Assembly (NCBI GenBank): GCA_937877675.1
Contig: CALEIS010000138.1
Span: 1 to 14,315 of the forward strand
Reading direction: 5' to 3'
DNA length: 14,315 nt
Origin: an uncultured Clostridia bacterium
Lineage (GTDB): Bacteria > Bacillota > Clostridia > Oscillospirales > Acutalibacteraceae
Below the pieces are notes generated by a model. It saw only the letters and a list, made by a program, of their open reading frames with translations, did no database searches and was not told where the DNA came from. The first letter of the stretch is position 1; every line of letters begins with the position of its first letter. The position numbers and the translations under genes are program-made. Positions 7,433-14,113 of this stretch are shown piece after piece.

Positions 7433-9385
7433 ATGAATAATCTTACAATTAAAGATAACGAACTACTTTTAATGCGATATACTGAACTTATCCGTATCAC
7501 TCCTTGTAGTAACAATGCCATCCGTTTTCAGTCATTTCCTGACTGTCAGATTATAGACGAAAACTATACTCTTATGCCACAGAATGCAGAGGGTGTAATC
7601 GAAGAATTTGACCATTATGCTACTCTCACTTGTGGAACATTAAAGGTTAAAGTTGAGGGTAACGGAAAACTCACCTTCTATGCAAACGGCAAGAAAATCC
7701 TTGAAGAAAAGCCTGAACTCACATTCAACAGCAATTTCCGTCATTTCGATAACAAAGGTAGTGGTCTTTGGACTGCTCGTGTTACCTTTGAGCCTAATAA
7801 AAACGAGCATTTCTTTGGTCTTGGCCATTCCTGGGACAATGAATTTGACCTTAAAGGCTCGTCAATCGACATTCGTAATGTGAACGCAAAATGCACAATC
7901 CCCTATGTTTATTCATCCTTGGGATATGGTTTTATCTGGAATAATCCATCAACCGGACTTTGCGAACTTTCAAACAATCGTACTCGTTGGAGTTGTGACT
8001 GTTGTAAGTTTATGGACTTTGTTGTTATGGCGGGGACTCCTAAAGAGGTCTGCACAACCCTTGCAGACTTAACAGGTTATGCACCTAAAATGCCAGAATG
8101 GGCAACAGGCTTTTGGCAGAGCCGACTTCGTTATGAAACTCAGGAAGAACTTCTCACAGTTGCTCGTAAATACAAGGAATTAGGCATTCCCCTTTCTGCG
8201 ATTATTGCCGACTATTTTCATTGGACAGAGCAGGGTGACTACAAATTTGACCCAAAATATTGGCCTGATGTTAAGGCTATGGCTGACGAACTCCACGAAA
8301 TGAACACAAAGCTCATTGTGTCAATGTGGCCGACAATCAATGGTGGTAGTGAGAATTTCCACTATATGCGAAGCAACAATATGCTTATGCGTACAACTCG
8401 TGGTCCTGACAGAGTTTTTGATTTCTATGGTTGGCAAGGTGAAATTGATGTTACAAATCCTGCAACAAGAGAATATGTTTGGAGCAAATTAAAGGAAAAT
8501 TATATCGACAATGGTGTTGATGCACTTTGGTTTGACGAGGCAGAGCCTGAAATTCATCCAGAACATTTTGATAACCTGATTTGGTACAAAGGTCGTGCCG
8601 ATATGGTGGGACTTTTATATCCATATTACTATTCAAAAATGGCGTATGACGGATTTAAGTCCATTGGTCGTGACGATATTATAACTCTCACTCGTTGTGC
8701 ATATTTGGGTAGTCAGAAATTCGCATCCCTTGTGTGGTCAGGTGATATTGAGTCCACTTTCGAGAGCCTTGAACATCAAGTTAAAGCAGGACTGAATATG
8801 GCTATGTGTGGTATTCCTTGGTGGAATACTGATATTGGTGGTTTCTATGGTGCCGACATTACAAGTGACTATTTCAAGGAACTCATTGTCCGTTGGTTCC
8901 AATTTGGACTTTTCAGCCCTGTTATGCGACTTCATGGTTCAAGAAATCGTCATTTTGAGCCAACTCCAGGACTTAAAGAGCCAAGTGGTGACCCTAATGA
9001 AATATGGAGTTTTGGTGACGATAATTTTGAAATTCTTAAAAACCTCATTTTCATCCGTGAAAAGTTAAGACCATATATCCAAAAGCAAATGGATATTGCC
9101 ACAGAAAAGGGCTATCCAGTTATGCGACCAATGTTCTTTGAGTACCCTGACGACGAAATTTGTTATACACTTGACAGTCAGTATATGTTTGGTGATGACA
9201 TTATCTTTGCACCAATCGTTAAACAGGGACAAACAGTAAAAACTGTGTATATCCCAGATGGTGAATGGGTGCTTACAAAGGATAAAAAGGTTTATACAAA
9301 GGGAACATACGAAATCAGCGCTAACATCGACGAATTCATTGCATTTGTGAAAGCCGAGTCGGATGTAATTGAGTGTTTTGAATAA
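7433..9385 (+). CDS. GH31-family alpha-glycosidase (alpha-glucosidase/alpha-xylosidase-like), cytoplasmic
   Basis: The product has 650 residues and no signal peptide, so it should act inside the cell on imported oligosaccharides. In order: an N-terminal beta-sandwich (about 1-215) with the GH31 feature IPYVYSSLGYGFIWNN; a TIM barrel (about 225-545) with GVDALWFDEAEPE, whose Asp368 is the presumed nucleophile, and LVWSGDIEST, whose Asp438 is the presumed acid/base; HGSRNRHFEP near the active site; then C-terminal beta domains starting around RPMFFEYPDD. These are retaining enzymes that release alpha-linked glucose, xylose or related sugars; which one cannot be read reliably. I chose ATG 7433 because GGGTGGGGG precedes it and an in-frame ATG at 7364 lies upstream of the -10 box. 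Strong terminators on both sides make it a single-gene unit. No transporter or sugar regulator adjoins it, unlike most sugar-utilisation loci. Confidence 0.93.
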   Translation: MNNLTIKDNELLLMRYTELIRITPCSNNAIRFQSFPDCQIIDENYTLMPQNAEGVIEEFDHYATLTCGTLKVKVEGNGKLTFYANGKKILEEKPELTFNSNFRHFDNKGSGLWTARVTFEPNKNEHFFGLGHSWDNEFDLKGSSIDIRNVNAKCTIPYVYSSLGYGFIWNNPSTGLCELSNNRTRWSCDCCKFMDFVVMAGTPKEVCTTLADLTGYAPKMPEWATGFWQSRLRYETQEELLTVARKYKELGIPLSAIIADYFHWTEQGDYKFDPKYWPDVKAMADELHEMNTKLIVSMWPTINGGSENFHYMRSNNMLMRTTRGPDRVFDFYGWQGEIDVTNPATREYVWSKLKENYIDNGVDALWFDEAEPEIHPEHFDNLIWYKGRADMVGLLYPYYYSKMAYDGFKSIGRDDIITLTRCAYLGSQKFASLVWSGDIESTFESLEHQVKAGLNMAMCGIPWWNTDIGGFYGADITSDYFKELIVRWFQFGLFSPVMRLHGSRNRHFEPTPGLKEPSGDPNEIWSFGDDNFEILKNLIFIREKLRPYIQKQMDIATEKGYPVMRPMFFEYPDDEICYTLDSQYMFGDDIIFAPIVKQGQTVKTVYIPDGEWVLTKDKKVYTKGTYEISANIDEFIAFVKAESDVIECFE

Positions 9386-9408
9386 AAATTGAAAAAACCT
9401 AAATTTAT

Positions 9409-9437
9409 ACTCCCCTTTTTTGGGGAGTTTTTGTTTT
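9409..9437 (+). terminator. terminator after the GH31 gene
   Basis: ACTCCCC (9409-9415) pairs with GGGGAGT (9422-9428) over a T6 loop, and TTTTGTTTTT follows. Confidence 0.9.
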
Positions 9438-9445
9438 TCTGTCAA

Positions 9446-9474
9446 TTGACTTTGGGGGATGTTTGTAATATAAT
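9446..9474 (+). promoter_or_regulatory. promoter of the permease gene
   Basis: TTGACT (9446-9451), exactly 17 bases, TATAAT (9469-9474). It begins nine bases after the T-run of the preceding terminator, so the units are tightly packed but separate. Confidence 0.85.
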
Positions 9475-9511
9475 TAGCGGGTTGTGAAATTTGTAATATC
9501 TTGGTGATAAT

Positions 9512-10615
9512 TTGAAAGTATTAAAATTTATTAAGAAAAATATTGTCTTTTTTATTGCAGCATTTGTTGCAATAACATCCTGCTTTTTTGTACCACCTGA
9601 CAAAGAATATCTGGGTTATTTCGACTGGAAAACTCTTTCTTGCTTGTTTATAACATTAGCAGTTATCTGTGCTTTAAGAAACATTAAATTTTTCACTATT
9701 CTTGCACGAAAGCTTGTAATGCTAACTGGAAACTTGCGCTCGTTGTTTCTTTTGCTTATTGTGATAACCTTTATAGGCTCAATGATTATTGCAAACGATA
9801 TGGCACTTATCACCTTTTTGCCTTTAGGATATTTTGCACTTTCAGTTACAAAGCAAGAAAAATATATGGCATATCTGTTTGTGTTGCAAAACATATCTGC
9901 AAACTTGGGTGGTATGCTTACACCATTTGGAAATCCACAAAACCTTTATTTGTATTCATACTTCAACATACCTACTGGCGAATTCTGTATGATAATGCTC
10001 CCTGCATTTATAGTCGCTGTTTCACTTTTAATACTTGCTTGTCTTCCAATAAAGCCTATAAAATTTTCTTTAAACGAAAAATTTGGTGAAAAGTTAAACA
10101 TCCCAAAAACTATTCTTTATTTAGCCTTATTCACAATCTCAATACTTATAGTTTTCAGAATAATTCCATTTATAATTGGTTTGGTGCTAATTCCAATTGT
10201 TCTTTTCTTTGTTGACCGTGAATCACTTAAAATGGTTGACTACGGTTTGTTAGGCACATTCTTCTTTTTCTTTATCTTTGCAGGTAATTTAGCACGATTA
10301 GATGTGGTAAATAATCTTATTTCATCTTTGCTTGAAAAAGACACTCTAATTGTGTCCATACTTTCATGTCAATTCATAAGTAATGTTCCGTCTGCAATTT
10401 TGCTTTCAAAATTCACAGGCGATTACTCATCCTTGCTTTTAGGTGTAAATATCGGTGGCACAGGTACACTTATTGCATCCCTTGCCAGCCTTATAACATT
10501 CAATGAATTTAGAATTTTACAGCCTAAGGAAACTAAAAAATACCTTCTTATCTTTACAGTTGCAAATATCGCATTCCTTGTTATTTTAACTGCAGTTGCT
10601 AAAGTGTTTTTATGA
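9512..10615 (+). CDS. SLC13/ArsB-NhaD (ion transporter superfamily) membrane permease
   Basis: The product has 367 residues and is hydrophobic throughout, with about ten TM segments. Family-type motifs: ANDMALITFLPLG (94-106), a first hairpin NLGGMLTPFGNPQN (131-144), and in the second half SNVPSAI (290-296) and GVNIGGTGTLIASLAS (311-326). The two halves carry the mirrored Asn/Gly-rich re-entrant loops that bind the anion in SLC13/CitMHS/ArsB proteins, so it likely moves a carboxylate, sulfate, arsenite or a similar ion across the cell membrane; the substrate is open. At 367 residues it is a little shorter than most members. The start is TTG 9512: GGTGAT lies just upstream, an in-frame stop (9494-9496) rules out an earlier start, and the first in-frame ATG falls deep inside the membrane part (residue 70). 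It is a single gene between its own promoter and a strong hairpin terminator. Confidence 0.85.
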   Translation: MKVLKFIKKNIVFFIAAFVAITSCFFVPPDKEYLGYFDWKTLSCLFITLAVICALRNIKFFTILARKLVMLTGNLRSLFLLLIVITFIGSMIIANDMALITFLPLGYFALSVTKQEKYMAYLFVLQNISANLGGMLTPFGNPQNLYLYSYFNIPTGEFCMIMLPAFIVAVSLLILACLPIKPIKFSLNEKFGEKLNIPKTILYLALFTISILIVFRIIPFIIGLVLIPIVLFFVDRESLKMVDYGLLGTFFFFFIFAGNLARLDVVNNLISSLLEKDTLIVSILSCQFISNVPSAILLSKFTGDYSSLLLGVNIGGTGTLIASLASLITFNEFRILQPKETKKYLLIFTVANIAFLVILTAVAKVFL

Positions 10616-10635
10616 TGCAAAAGTAAATAAAATAC

Positions 10636-10670
10636 AATAAGCGTAGTGTTTTCACTACGCTTATTTCTTT
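10636..10670 (+). terminator. strong hairpin terminator after the permease gene
   Basis: AATAAGCGTAGTG (10636-10648) pairs perfectly with CACTACGCTTATT (10653-10665) around a TTTT loop, and TCTTT follows. The 13-bp stem is preceded by A-rich DNA, so it could also work on the opposite strand. Confidence 0.9.
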
Positions 10671-10687
10671 ACAAAAAAACTTGCACT

Positions 10688-10873
10688 ATGGAAATCCGTG
10701 AGGGAGAGCCTTTACTGACAACATTGACAGTTTTTGAACAGTTTTTCTTATCAATAACAAAGCTTTACATAAGAAAAAACAAGTTAGAAGAAGACCGAAA
10801 GAAATCAGAAGAAATACAACGAAACTTTGAAAAGGTTGTAGAATACTTCAAACAACAAGCAAAAAACAAATAA
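10688..10873 (+). CDS. short ORF of uncertain status, N-terminus resembling an internal SpoVT segment
   Basis: The product has 61 residues. It begins MEIREGEPLL, close to residues 26-34 of the SpoVT at the right end of this window (MRIREGDPL). At DNA level 25 of 30 bases agree (10681-10710 against 14181-14210), in the same reading frame. After that the two diverge and the rest is a charged helix (about 23-58, rich in Lys/Glu) that could form a coiled coil. No SD is seen before the ATG and no promoter between it and the terminator at 10636-10665. An in-frame ATG at 10646 lies inside that hairpin and is unlikely as a start. It may be a real small protein read at low level, or the remnant of an AbrB-type gene that lost its N-terminus. 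I favour neither strongly. Confidence 0.4.
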   Translation: MEIREGEPLLTTLTVFEQFFLSITKLYIRKNKLEEDRKKSEEIQRNFEKVVEYFKQQAKNK

Positions 10874-10900
10874 CTATTGAGACACACAATCCAACAAAAG

Positions 10901-10939
10901 CACCCTCGTAGTAAACGTATATGCTACAGAGGTGTTTTT
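10901..10939 (+). terminator. possible imperfect terminator after the short ORF
   Basis: CACC..GTAG (10901-10911) can pair with CTAC..GGTG (10924-10934), leaving a 3-base internal mismatch and a 12-base loop, followed by TTTTT. It is weaker than the other terminators in the window. Confidence 0.5.
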
Positions 10940-10963
10940 CTATTTAAAATATATTATTTAATT

Positions 10964-10992
10964 TTGCAAATATCAAGATAATGGTGTATAAT
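10964..10992 (+). promoter_or_regulatory. promoter of the RES-domain gene
   Basis: TTGCAA (10964-10969), 17 bases, TATAAT (10987-10992). The leader to the ATG is about 43 bases. No inverted repeat of the kind bound by an autoregulating antitoxin was seen over the promoter. Confidence 0.75.
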
Positions 10993-11042
10993 ACATCACA
11001 TAGTTACAATTTTCGCAATTCCAAAGAAACGGTGGGATACAA

Positions 11043-11843
11043 ATGAAATTAAAGTCAAAATACTTAAGAGAATTTATTCATGAAATCCAATATAACAATC
11101 GTAACCCTAAAGACACAAAAGCTTTAGAGTTATTAGACGATATATCCACAAATCCAGAAATAGTCATAGGAAAAAATTCTTTATTATATCGTTGTAGAAT
11201 CGTGTCAAACAAAAACGATATTGGTAAAGAAACTGATTTTCATGGATATGGTGCAAGTGACAGTTTTGTCCCACCACCACAAGCAACAAAAGATATGCGA
11301 GCAAATTATAGATATATTCCATATTTATATTGTGCAAACAATCCGTATATTGCATTAGTTGAAGTTAGACCATCGCTTGGCTCTCTAATTAGTATTGCAA
11401 CCATTGAAGTCAATAAAACTATTAGATTATTAGACTTCACGATTCAAAAGAAACCATCACAAATGACCGATGCCAAAAAGAACCTCTTTTTAGACCTTTC
11501 AATGCTATATTCTTCTCCAGTCACAAATACTGATGACATTCTTGATTATATACCAACACAATACATAGCTGAATATGCAAAATCAAAAGGATATGATGGA
11601 ATTGCTTTTTCCAGTTCATTAGTTCCAGAAGTGAATAAAAAACATCCCGAAAGATGTAATATCGTCGTTTTTAACTATGATAAATGTTCTGTAAAAAAAT
11701 CTAATCTCATTTCTGTTTTAGGAATAAATATTGATAGTGAACAAGTTGATAGTGATACGCAAAAAATAGATGTGAGTAGTTTTATAGAAGAAGAATTAGA
11801 TTTACTTAACCAGTATGTTAATGAAAAATATTTAAAACAATAA
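11043..11843 (+). CDS. RES-domain protein (possible NAD+-consuming toxin), no adjacent antitoxin
   Basis: The product has 266 residues, soluble, without a signal peptide. RES-family marks in order: LYRCRI (Arg50/Arg52), FVPPPQATKDMRANYR, IPYLYCANNPYIALVEVRP (Glu107), the long-form element DYIPTQYIAEYAKSKGYDGIAFSSS (Ser190-192), and a terminal NIVVFNYD strand. The family name refers to Arg, Glu and Ser, all present here in place. RES toxins of the Xre-RES type degrade NAD+; longer stand-alone members like this are also common and their role is less clear. Residues from about 215 on form an acidic tail outside the RES fold. GGTGGGA before ATG 11043 sets the start. No Xre/MbcA-type antitoxin gene is next to it: upstream lie a terminator-like hairpin and an unrelated 61-codon ORF, downstream a terminator. 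NAD+ cleavage is inference. Confidence 0.85.
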   Translation: MKLKSKYLREFIHEIQYNNRNPKDTKALELLDDISTNPEIVIGKNSLLYRCRIVSNKNDIGKETDFHGYGASDSFVPPPQATKDMRANYRYIPYLYCANNPYIALVEVRPSLGSLISIATIEVNKTIRLLDFTIQKKPSQMTDAKKNLFLDLSMLYSSPVTNTDDILDYIPTQYIAEYAKSKGYDGIAFSSSLVPEVNKKHPERCNIVVFNYDKCSVKKSNLISVLGINIDSEQVDSDTQKIDVSSFIEEELDLLNQYVNEKYLKQ

Positions 11844-11863
11844 ACCATGAATTGAAAAAATAG

Positions 11864-11890
11864 CGGAGTGGATTATCCTCTCCGTTTTTT
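11864..11890 (+). terminator. terminator after the RES gene
   Basis: CGGAGTGG (11864-11871) pairs with CCTCTCCG (11877-11884), one T-T mismatch and a 5-base loop, followed by six T. Confidence 0.88.
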
Positions 11891-11897
11891 CTTTATC

Positions 11898-11927
11898 TTG
11901 ATTTTTGTTTTATGTAAGTGTTATAAT
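11898..11927 (+). promoter_or_regulatory. promoter of the five-gene small-protein cassette
   Basis: TTGATT (11898-11903), an 18-base spacer, TATAAT (11922-11927). Further consensus promoters were not found within the cassette, so it probably drives all five genes. Confidence 0.65.
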
Positions 11928-11961
11928 TGACTTGACCAATAAGAATTTATGGAGGTGCTTT

Positions 11962-12390
11962 ATGGGTAGTATTAGTTTACAGATGATAGATAACAGAATA
12001 TCATCACATTGGTGGAAAAAGCTCATAGAGCATTTCATAAAAGTAGGAGATGCTTTTGAAATCAGATGTTGGAAAGAAGAACTTGATGAAATCCGTCAAG
12101 CATCTCTGTTCGGAAAGCCTATGGAAGATTATAACGAAATTTCTATTAAAGGTGTTGTTTCTGCAGAACTCCTCACAGAGCTTTTATCGGACGAGCCAAG
12201 CGATAAAAGTATATATAACAAGATGACAAAGTATTTCACAATAAATGTTGAAAACGATAAATGCTTCTTTTGCAGTGCTCATTACGGCACAGAAATGTAT
12301 TTAGAAAGAGTTTCTAATGCTGACATTTTATTTTTTGAAAATGTAGTAAAGCAATATGATGATTGCTTTAGTGTGAGTATAGACAAATAA
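11962..12390 (+). CDS. hypothetical protein, 142 aa (cassette gene 1)
   Basis: Not recognised. The product is soluble, mixed alpha/beta, without signal or TM segment. Visible parts: an N-terminal stretch SISLQMIDNRISSHWWKKLI rich in aromatic and basic residues, a charged helix around EIRCWKEELDEIRQ, then NEISIKGVVSAELL and a C-terminal half with two Cys (CFFC) that could bind a metal but lack a second pair. GGAGGT six bases before ATG 11962 fixes the start; an in-frame ATG at 11905 lies in the promoter region without SD. It is the first gene after the promoter at 11898-11927, and the next gene follows 47 bases after its stop. Confidence 0.85.
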   Translation: MGSISLQMIDNRISSHWWKKLIEHFIKVGDAFEIRCWKEELDEIRQASLFGKPMEDYNEISIKGVVSAELLTELLSDEPSDKSIYNKMTKYFTINVENDKCFFCSAHYGTEMYLERVSNADILFFENVVKQYDDCFSVSIDK

Positions 12391-12437
12391 TTTATTAGCT
12401 TTAGAAATTATCGAATAATTTTATGGAGGTGGCTTTT

Positions 12438-12767
12438 ATGGATTCTTATTTTGTACCTATTGCATTAGGTGTGATTTGCATATTGCTTGGCATTATGAAT
12501 ATGAAAGGTAATATATCTTCACTGCATTGGTATCACAGACAACGAGTAACAGAGGAAAATATAAAGCCGTTTGGAAAACTCGTTGGTCTTGGAACACTAA
12601 TCATAGGTGTCGCTATGATTTTGTTAGGTGTTTTCTTGTTTGCATTTGAAAAAACTCAAACAACTACATTTCTTATTGTAGGTGCTGTTTTGACAGTTGT
12701 TGGCATCTTTGTGGGATTGGGATTTAGTCTCTATGCGATGTTTAAGTACAATAAAGGAATCTTTTAA
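12438..12767 (+). CDS. small membrane protein, three TM helices, 109 aa (cassette gene 2)
   Basis: Three hydrophobic segments at about residues 4-22, 48-70 and 77-102 span the cell membrane. Between the first and second lies a polar loop, NMKGNISSLHWYHRQRVTEEN, with a compact basic/aromatic stretch (LHWYHRQR). The layout (TM, polar loop with GN.S..H..HR.RV, two TM) recalls the small Firmicutes membrane families grouped as DUF3784-like; I am not certain of the exact family and know no function. GGAGGTGG five bases before ATG 12438 sets the start. An upstream in-frame ATG at 12423 overlaps that SD itself and is rejected. A short A+T-rich dyad (AAATTAT-CGA-ATAATTT, 12405-12421) lies just before the SD. 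Confidence 0.85.
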   Translation: MDSYFVPIALGVICILLGIMNMKGNISSLHWYHRQRVTEENIKPFGKLVGLGTLIIGVAMILLGVFLFAFEKTQTTTFLIVGAVLTVVGIFVGLGFSLYAMFKYNKGIF

Positions 12768-12829
12768 AAATATAACGATATGTAAATTGAGTTTTAATGG
12801 ATTTGTTTAATATTAAAGGCGGTAATTGT

Positions 12830-13285
12830 ATGAGTGCTTGTAGATTTATTGCTTCAGATTTCCCTTTGACAGAATTTGCACCATCGCAAGATTATCCGCT
12901 TCATATAAACATAGATGATGGCACGATATATGACGGAGGTGCTGATGATAATTATTTCCTTCAGCTCTTTACAGATGTTGAGGACTACACCGATAAAAAA
13001 TATGGTGTTTCTTTAGAATGGGACTATACTGATGGAAGAGCAAAACAAATCATTGAATACATAAAAACTGCTCTGCAGAAATCAAATGTTGTTGAGTTTT
13101 GGCTCGTTTGGTTAATGGACTACTACGAATTCGAAGATAGACCTTTCATTCACAAAAAAACAATCTCCATTAGTGAATTGACCACAGAGCACATCAAAGA
13201 GATTAATGAAGCTAAAATTTGGAATACCCTCGATAAAATGTATCCCGAAAGACCTTCGTTTTATTGCTTGACAATAACTCGATAA
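12830..13285 (+). CDS. hypothetical soluble protein, 151 aa (cassette gene 3)
   Basis: Not recognised as a named family. The product is acidic and soluble without signal or TM segment. It begins MSACRFIASDFPL and contains DDGTIYDGGADDNYFL (about 39-54), a helix GRAKQIIEYIKTALQK, an aromatic block EFWLVWLMDYYEFEDRP, and ends RPSFYCLTITR. The Asp-rich loop could bind a cation, but nothing proves it. AAAGGCGGT seven bases before ATG 12830 sets the start; an in-frame ATG at 12797 has no SD. It lies 62 bases after gene 2 and 24 bases before gene 4, on the same strand. It has no catalytic motif I know. Confidence 0.85.
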   Translation: MSACRFIASDFPLTEFAPSQDYPLHINIDDGTIYDGGADDNYFLQLFTDVEDYTDKKYGVSLEWDYTDGRAKQIIEYIKTALQKSNVVEFWLVWLMDYYEFEDRPFIHKKTISISELTTEHIKEINEAKIWNTLDKMYPERPSFYCLTITR

Positions 13286-13309
13286 ACTGTTATCAAAGGA
13301 TGTGATTTT

Positions 13310-13762
13310 ATGAAAAAGAAAACTATATTAACAGTAGTAATTTTAATAATTTTAGTCGTTGTAATTGGCATTTCAAGATTATTTCCATCCTACGCATCTA
13401 CTATAAAATCAAATTGGGGTATATCACTTCCTATAAAGGCGGTGTTAACTGAAACTTACGAAAAGGATTCCGGTGCAAGTTTCCACGGCGACGGCATTCG
13501 ATACCATGTTTTTTCATACAAGTATGAGGATTACATAGATTTAATGTTTGCTTGGACACCAAATGAACATAAAACTAATTATTATCCTACAACATATGAA
13601 GCAGCTGAAGCATGGCTTGATGAAATTGATGTTCCTTCGGACGAAAGACCTGATTATGCAAACTGCATATCTTGGAACAAATCACAAGAGGATAACAGCG
13701 AAATAATCTTTTTTTGGGATAGTGATTTGAATAAACTTTATATTGTTGAGAATTTTATTTAA
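13310..13762 (+). CDS. membrane-anchored hypothetical protein, 150 aa (cassette gene 4)
   Basis: The N-terminus MKKKT followed by a hydrophobic run to about residue 24 is a signal anchor or signal peptide without a lipobox Cys, so the remaining 120 residues should be outside the membrane. That part is acidic and aromatic: GASFHGDGIRYHVFSYKYEDYID, a helix TTYEAAEAWLDEIDVP, then CISWNKSQEDNSEIIFFWDSDLNKLYIVENF, which looks like closing beta strands. No family recognised. The small alpha/beta fold resembles immunity- or inhibitor-sized domains in general, but this is only an impression. AAAGGATG before ATG 13310 sets the start. Gene 3 ends 24 bases before and gene 5 starts 18 bases after it. Confidence 0.85.
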   Translation: MKKKTILTVVILIILVVVIGISRLFPSYASTIKSNWGISLPIKAVLTETYEKDSGASFHGDGIRYHVFSYKYEDYIDLMFAWTPNEHKTNYYPTTYEAAEAWLDEIDVPSDERPDYANCISWNKSQEDNSEIIFFWDSDLNKLYIVENFI

Positions 13763-13780
13763 CCAAAGGAGTGTAATTGT

Positions 13781-13948
13781 ATGAAAAAGTTATTGTTAGT
13801 ATTATCAATCGTTTTCCTTGTTCTCACATTTGTTGGTGCTATCTTTGTTCTAACATCCAACGGAACAGCCAATGCAGGATATGCAGTCATTCCTATGGTA
13901 ATTGCTTTGTCTTGTTTGGCATGTTGCAGAGCATACACAAAAAAGTAA
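13781..13948 (+). CDS. two-TM small membrane protein, 55 aa (cassette gene 5)
   Basis: A 55-codon gene from ATG 13781 to TAA 13946-13948. It begins MKKLLLVLSIVFLV and has two hydrophobic segments (about 3-24 and 34-48) joined by a short polar loop TSNGTANAGYA; the end SCLACCRAYTKK carries three Cys and a basic tail. AAAGGAG (13764-13770) with an optimal gap, and position 18 bases after gene 4, support translation. It closes the cassette: the terminator at 13983 follows 34 bases on. No function recognised; it may assist gene 4 in the membrane. Confidence 0.75.
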   Translation: MKKLLLVLSIVFLVLTFVGAIFVLTSNGTANAGYAVIPMVIALSCLACCRAYTKK

Positions 13949-13982
13949 TCCAATTCCACTTTATCAAATAAGTTAAAACACT

Positions 13983-14022
13983 ACCCCACTTGAAAAATCT
14001 ATTCAGGTGGGGTGCTTTTTTT
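13983..14022 (+). terminator. terminator closing the small-gene cassette
   Basis: ACCCCACTTGAA (13983-13994) pairs with TTCAGGTGGGGT (14002-14013), twelve pairs with one G-T wobble, 7-base loop, then GC and seven T. Confidence 0.92.
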
Positions 14023-14066
14023 GTTCAAAATCTTTTGGAAAATCTGCTCATAATTTCTACAAAAAG

Positions 14067-14084
14067 TGTGATACTAATATCACA
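14067..14084 (+). promoter_or_regulatory. perfect dyad upstream of spoVT, operator or leader hairpin
   Basis: TGTGATA (14067-14073), CTAA, TATCACA (14078-14084). The 7-base arms match perfectly and the site ends 29 bases before the start codon. It could be bound by a dimeric regulator or fold as a short hairpin in the leader. GATACTA inside it loosely resembles a sigma-F/G -10 (CATACTA), but no convincing -35 is seen. Confidence 0.5.
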
Positions 14085-14113
14085 TTTAATTTGTAAAAAA
14101 GGAGTATTCATAT

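Noticed and set aside
9065..9445. 126-codon frame opposite the end of the GH31 gene
   Set aside because: It begins beyond the GH31 stop, crosses the terminator, and runs against a clear GH31 frame; no SD or recognisable domain.
10646..10873. Longer 75-codon version of the short ORF and its use as the RES antitoxin
   Set aside because: Its ATG is inside the terminator hairpin, and the product has no helix-turn-helix or MbcA-like features; a hairpin with a T-run and a separate promoter lie between it and the RES gene.
12405..12421. Dyad AAATTAT-CGA-ATAATTT before cassette gene 2
   Set aside because: A+T-only arms in A+T-rich DNA are expected by chance; no link to a known operator.
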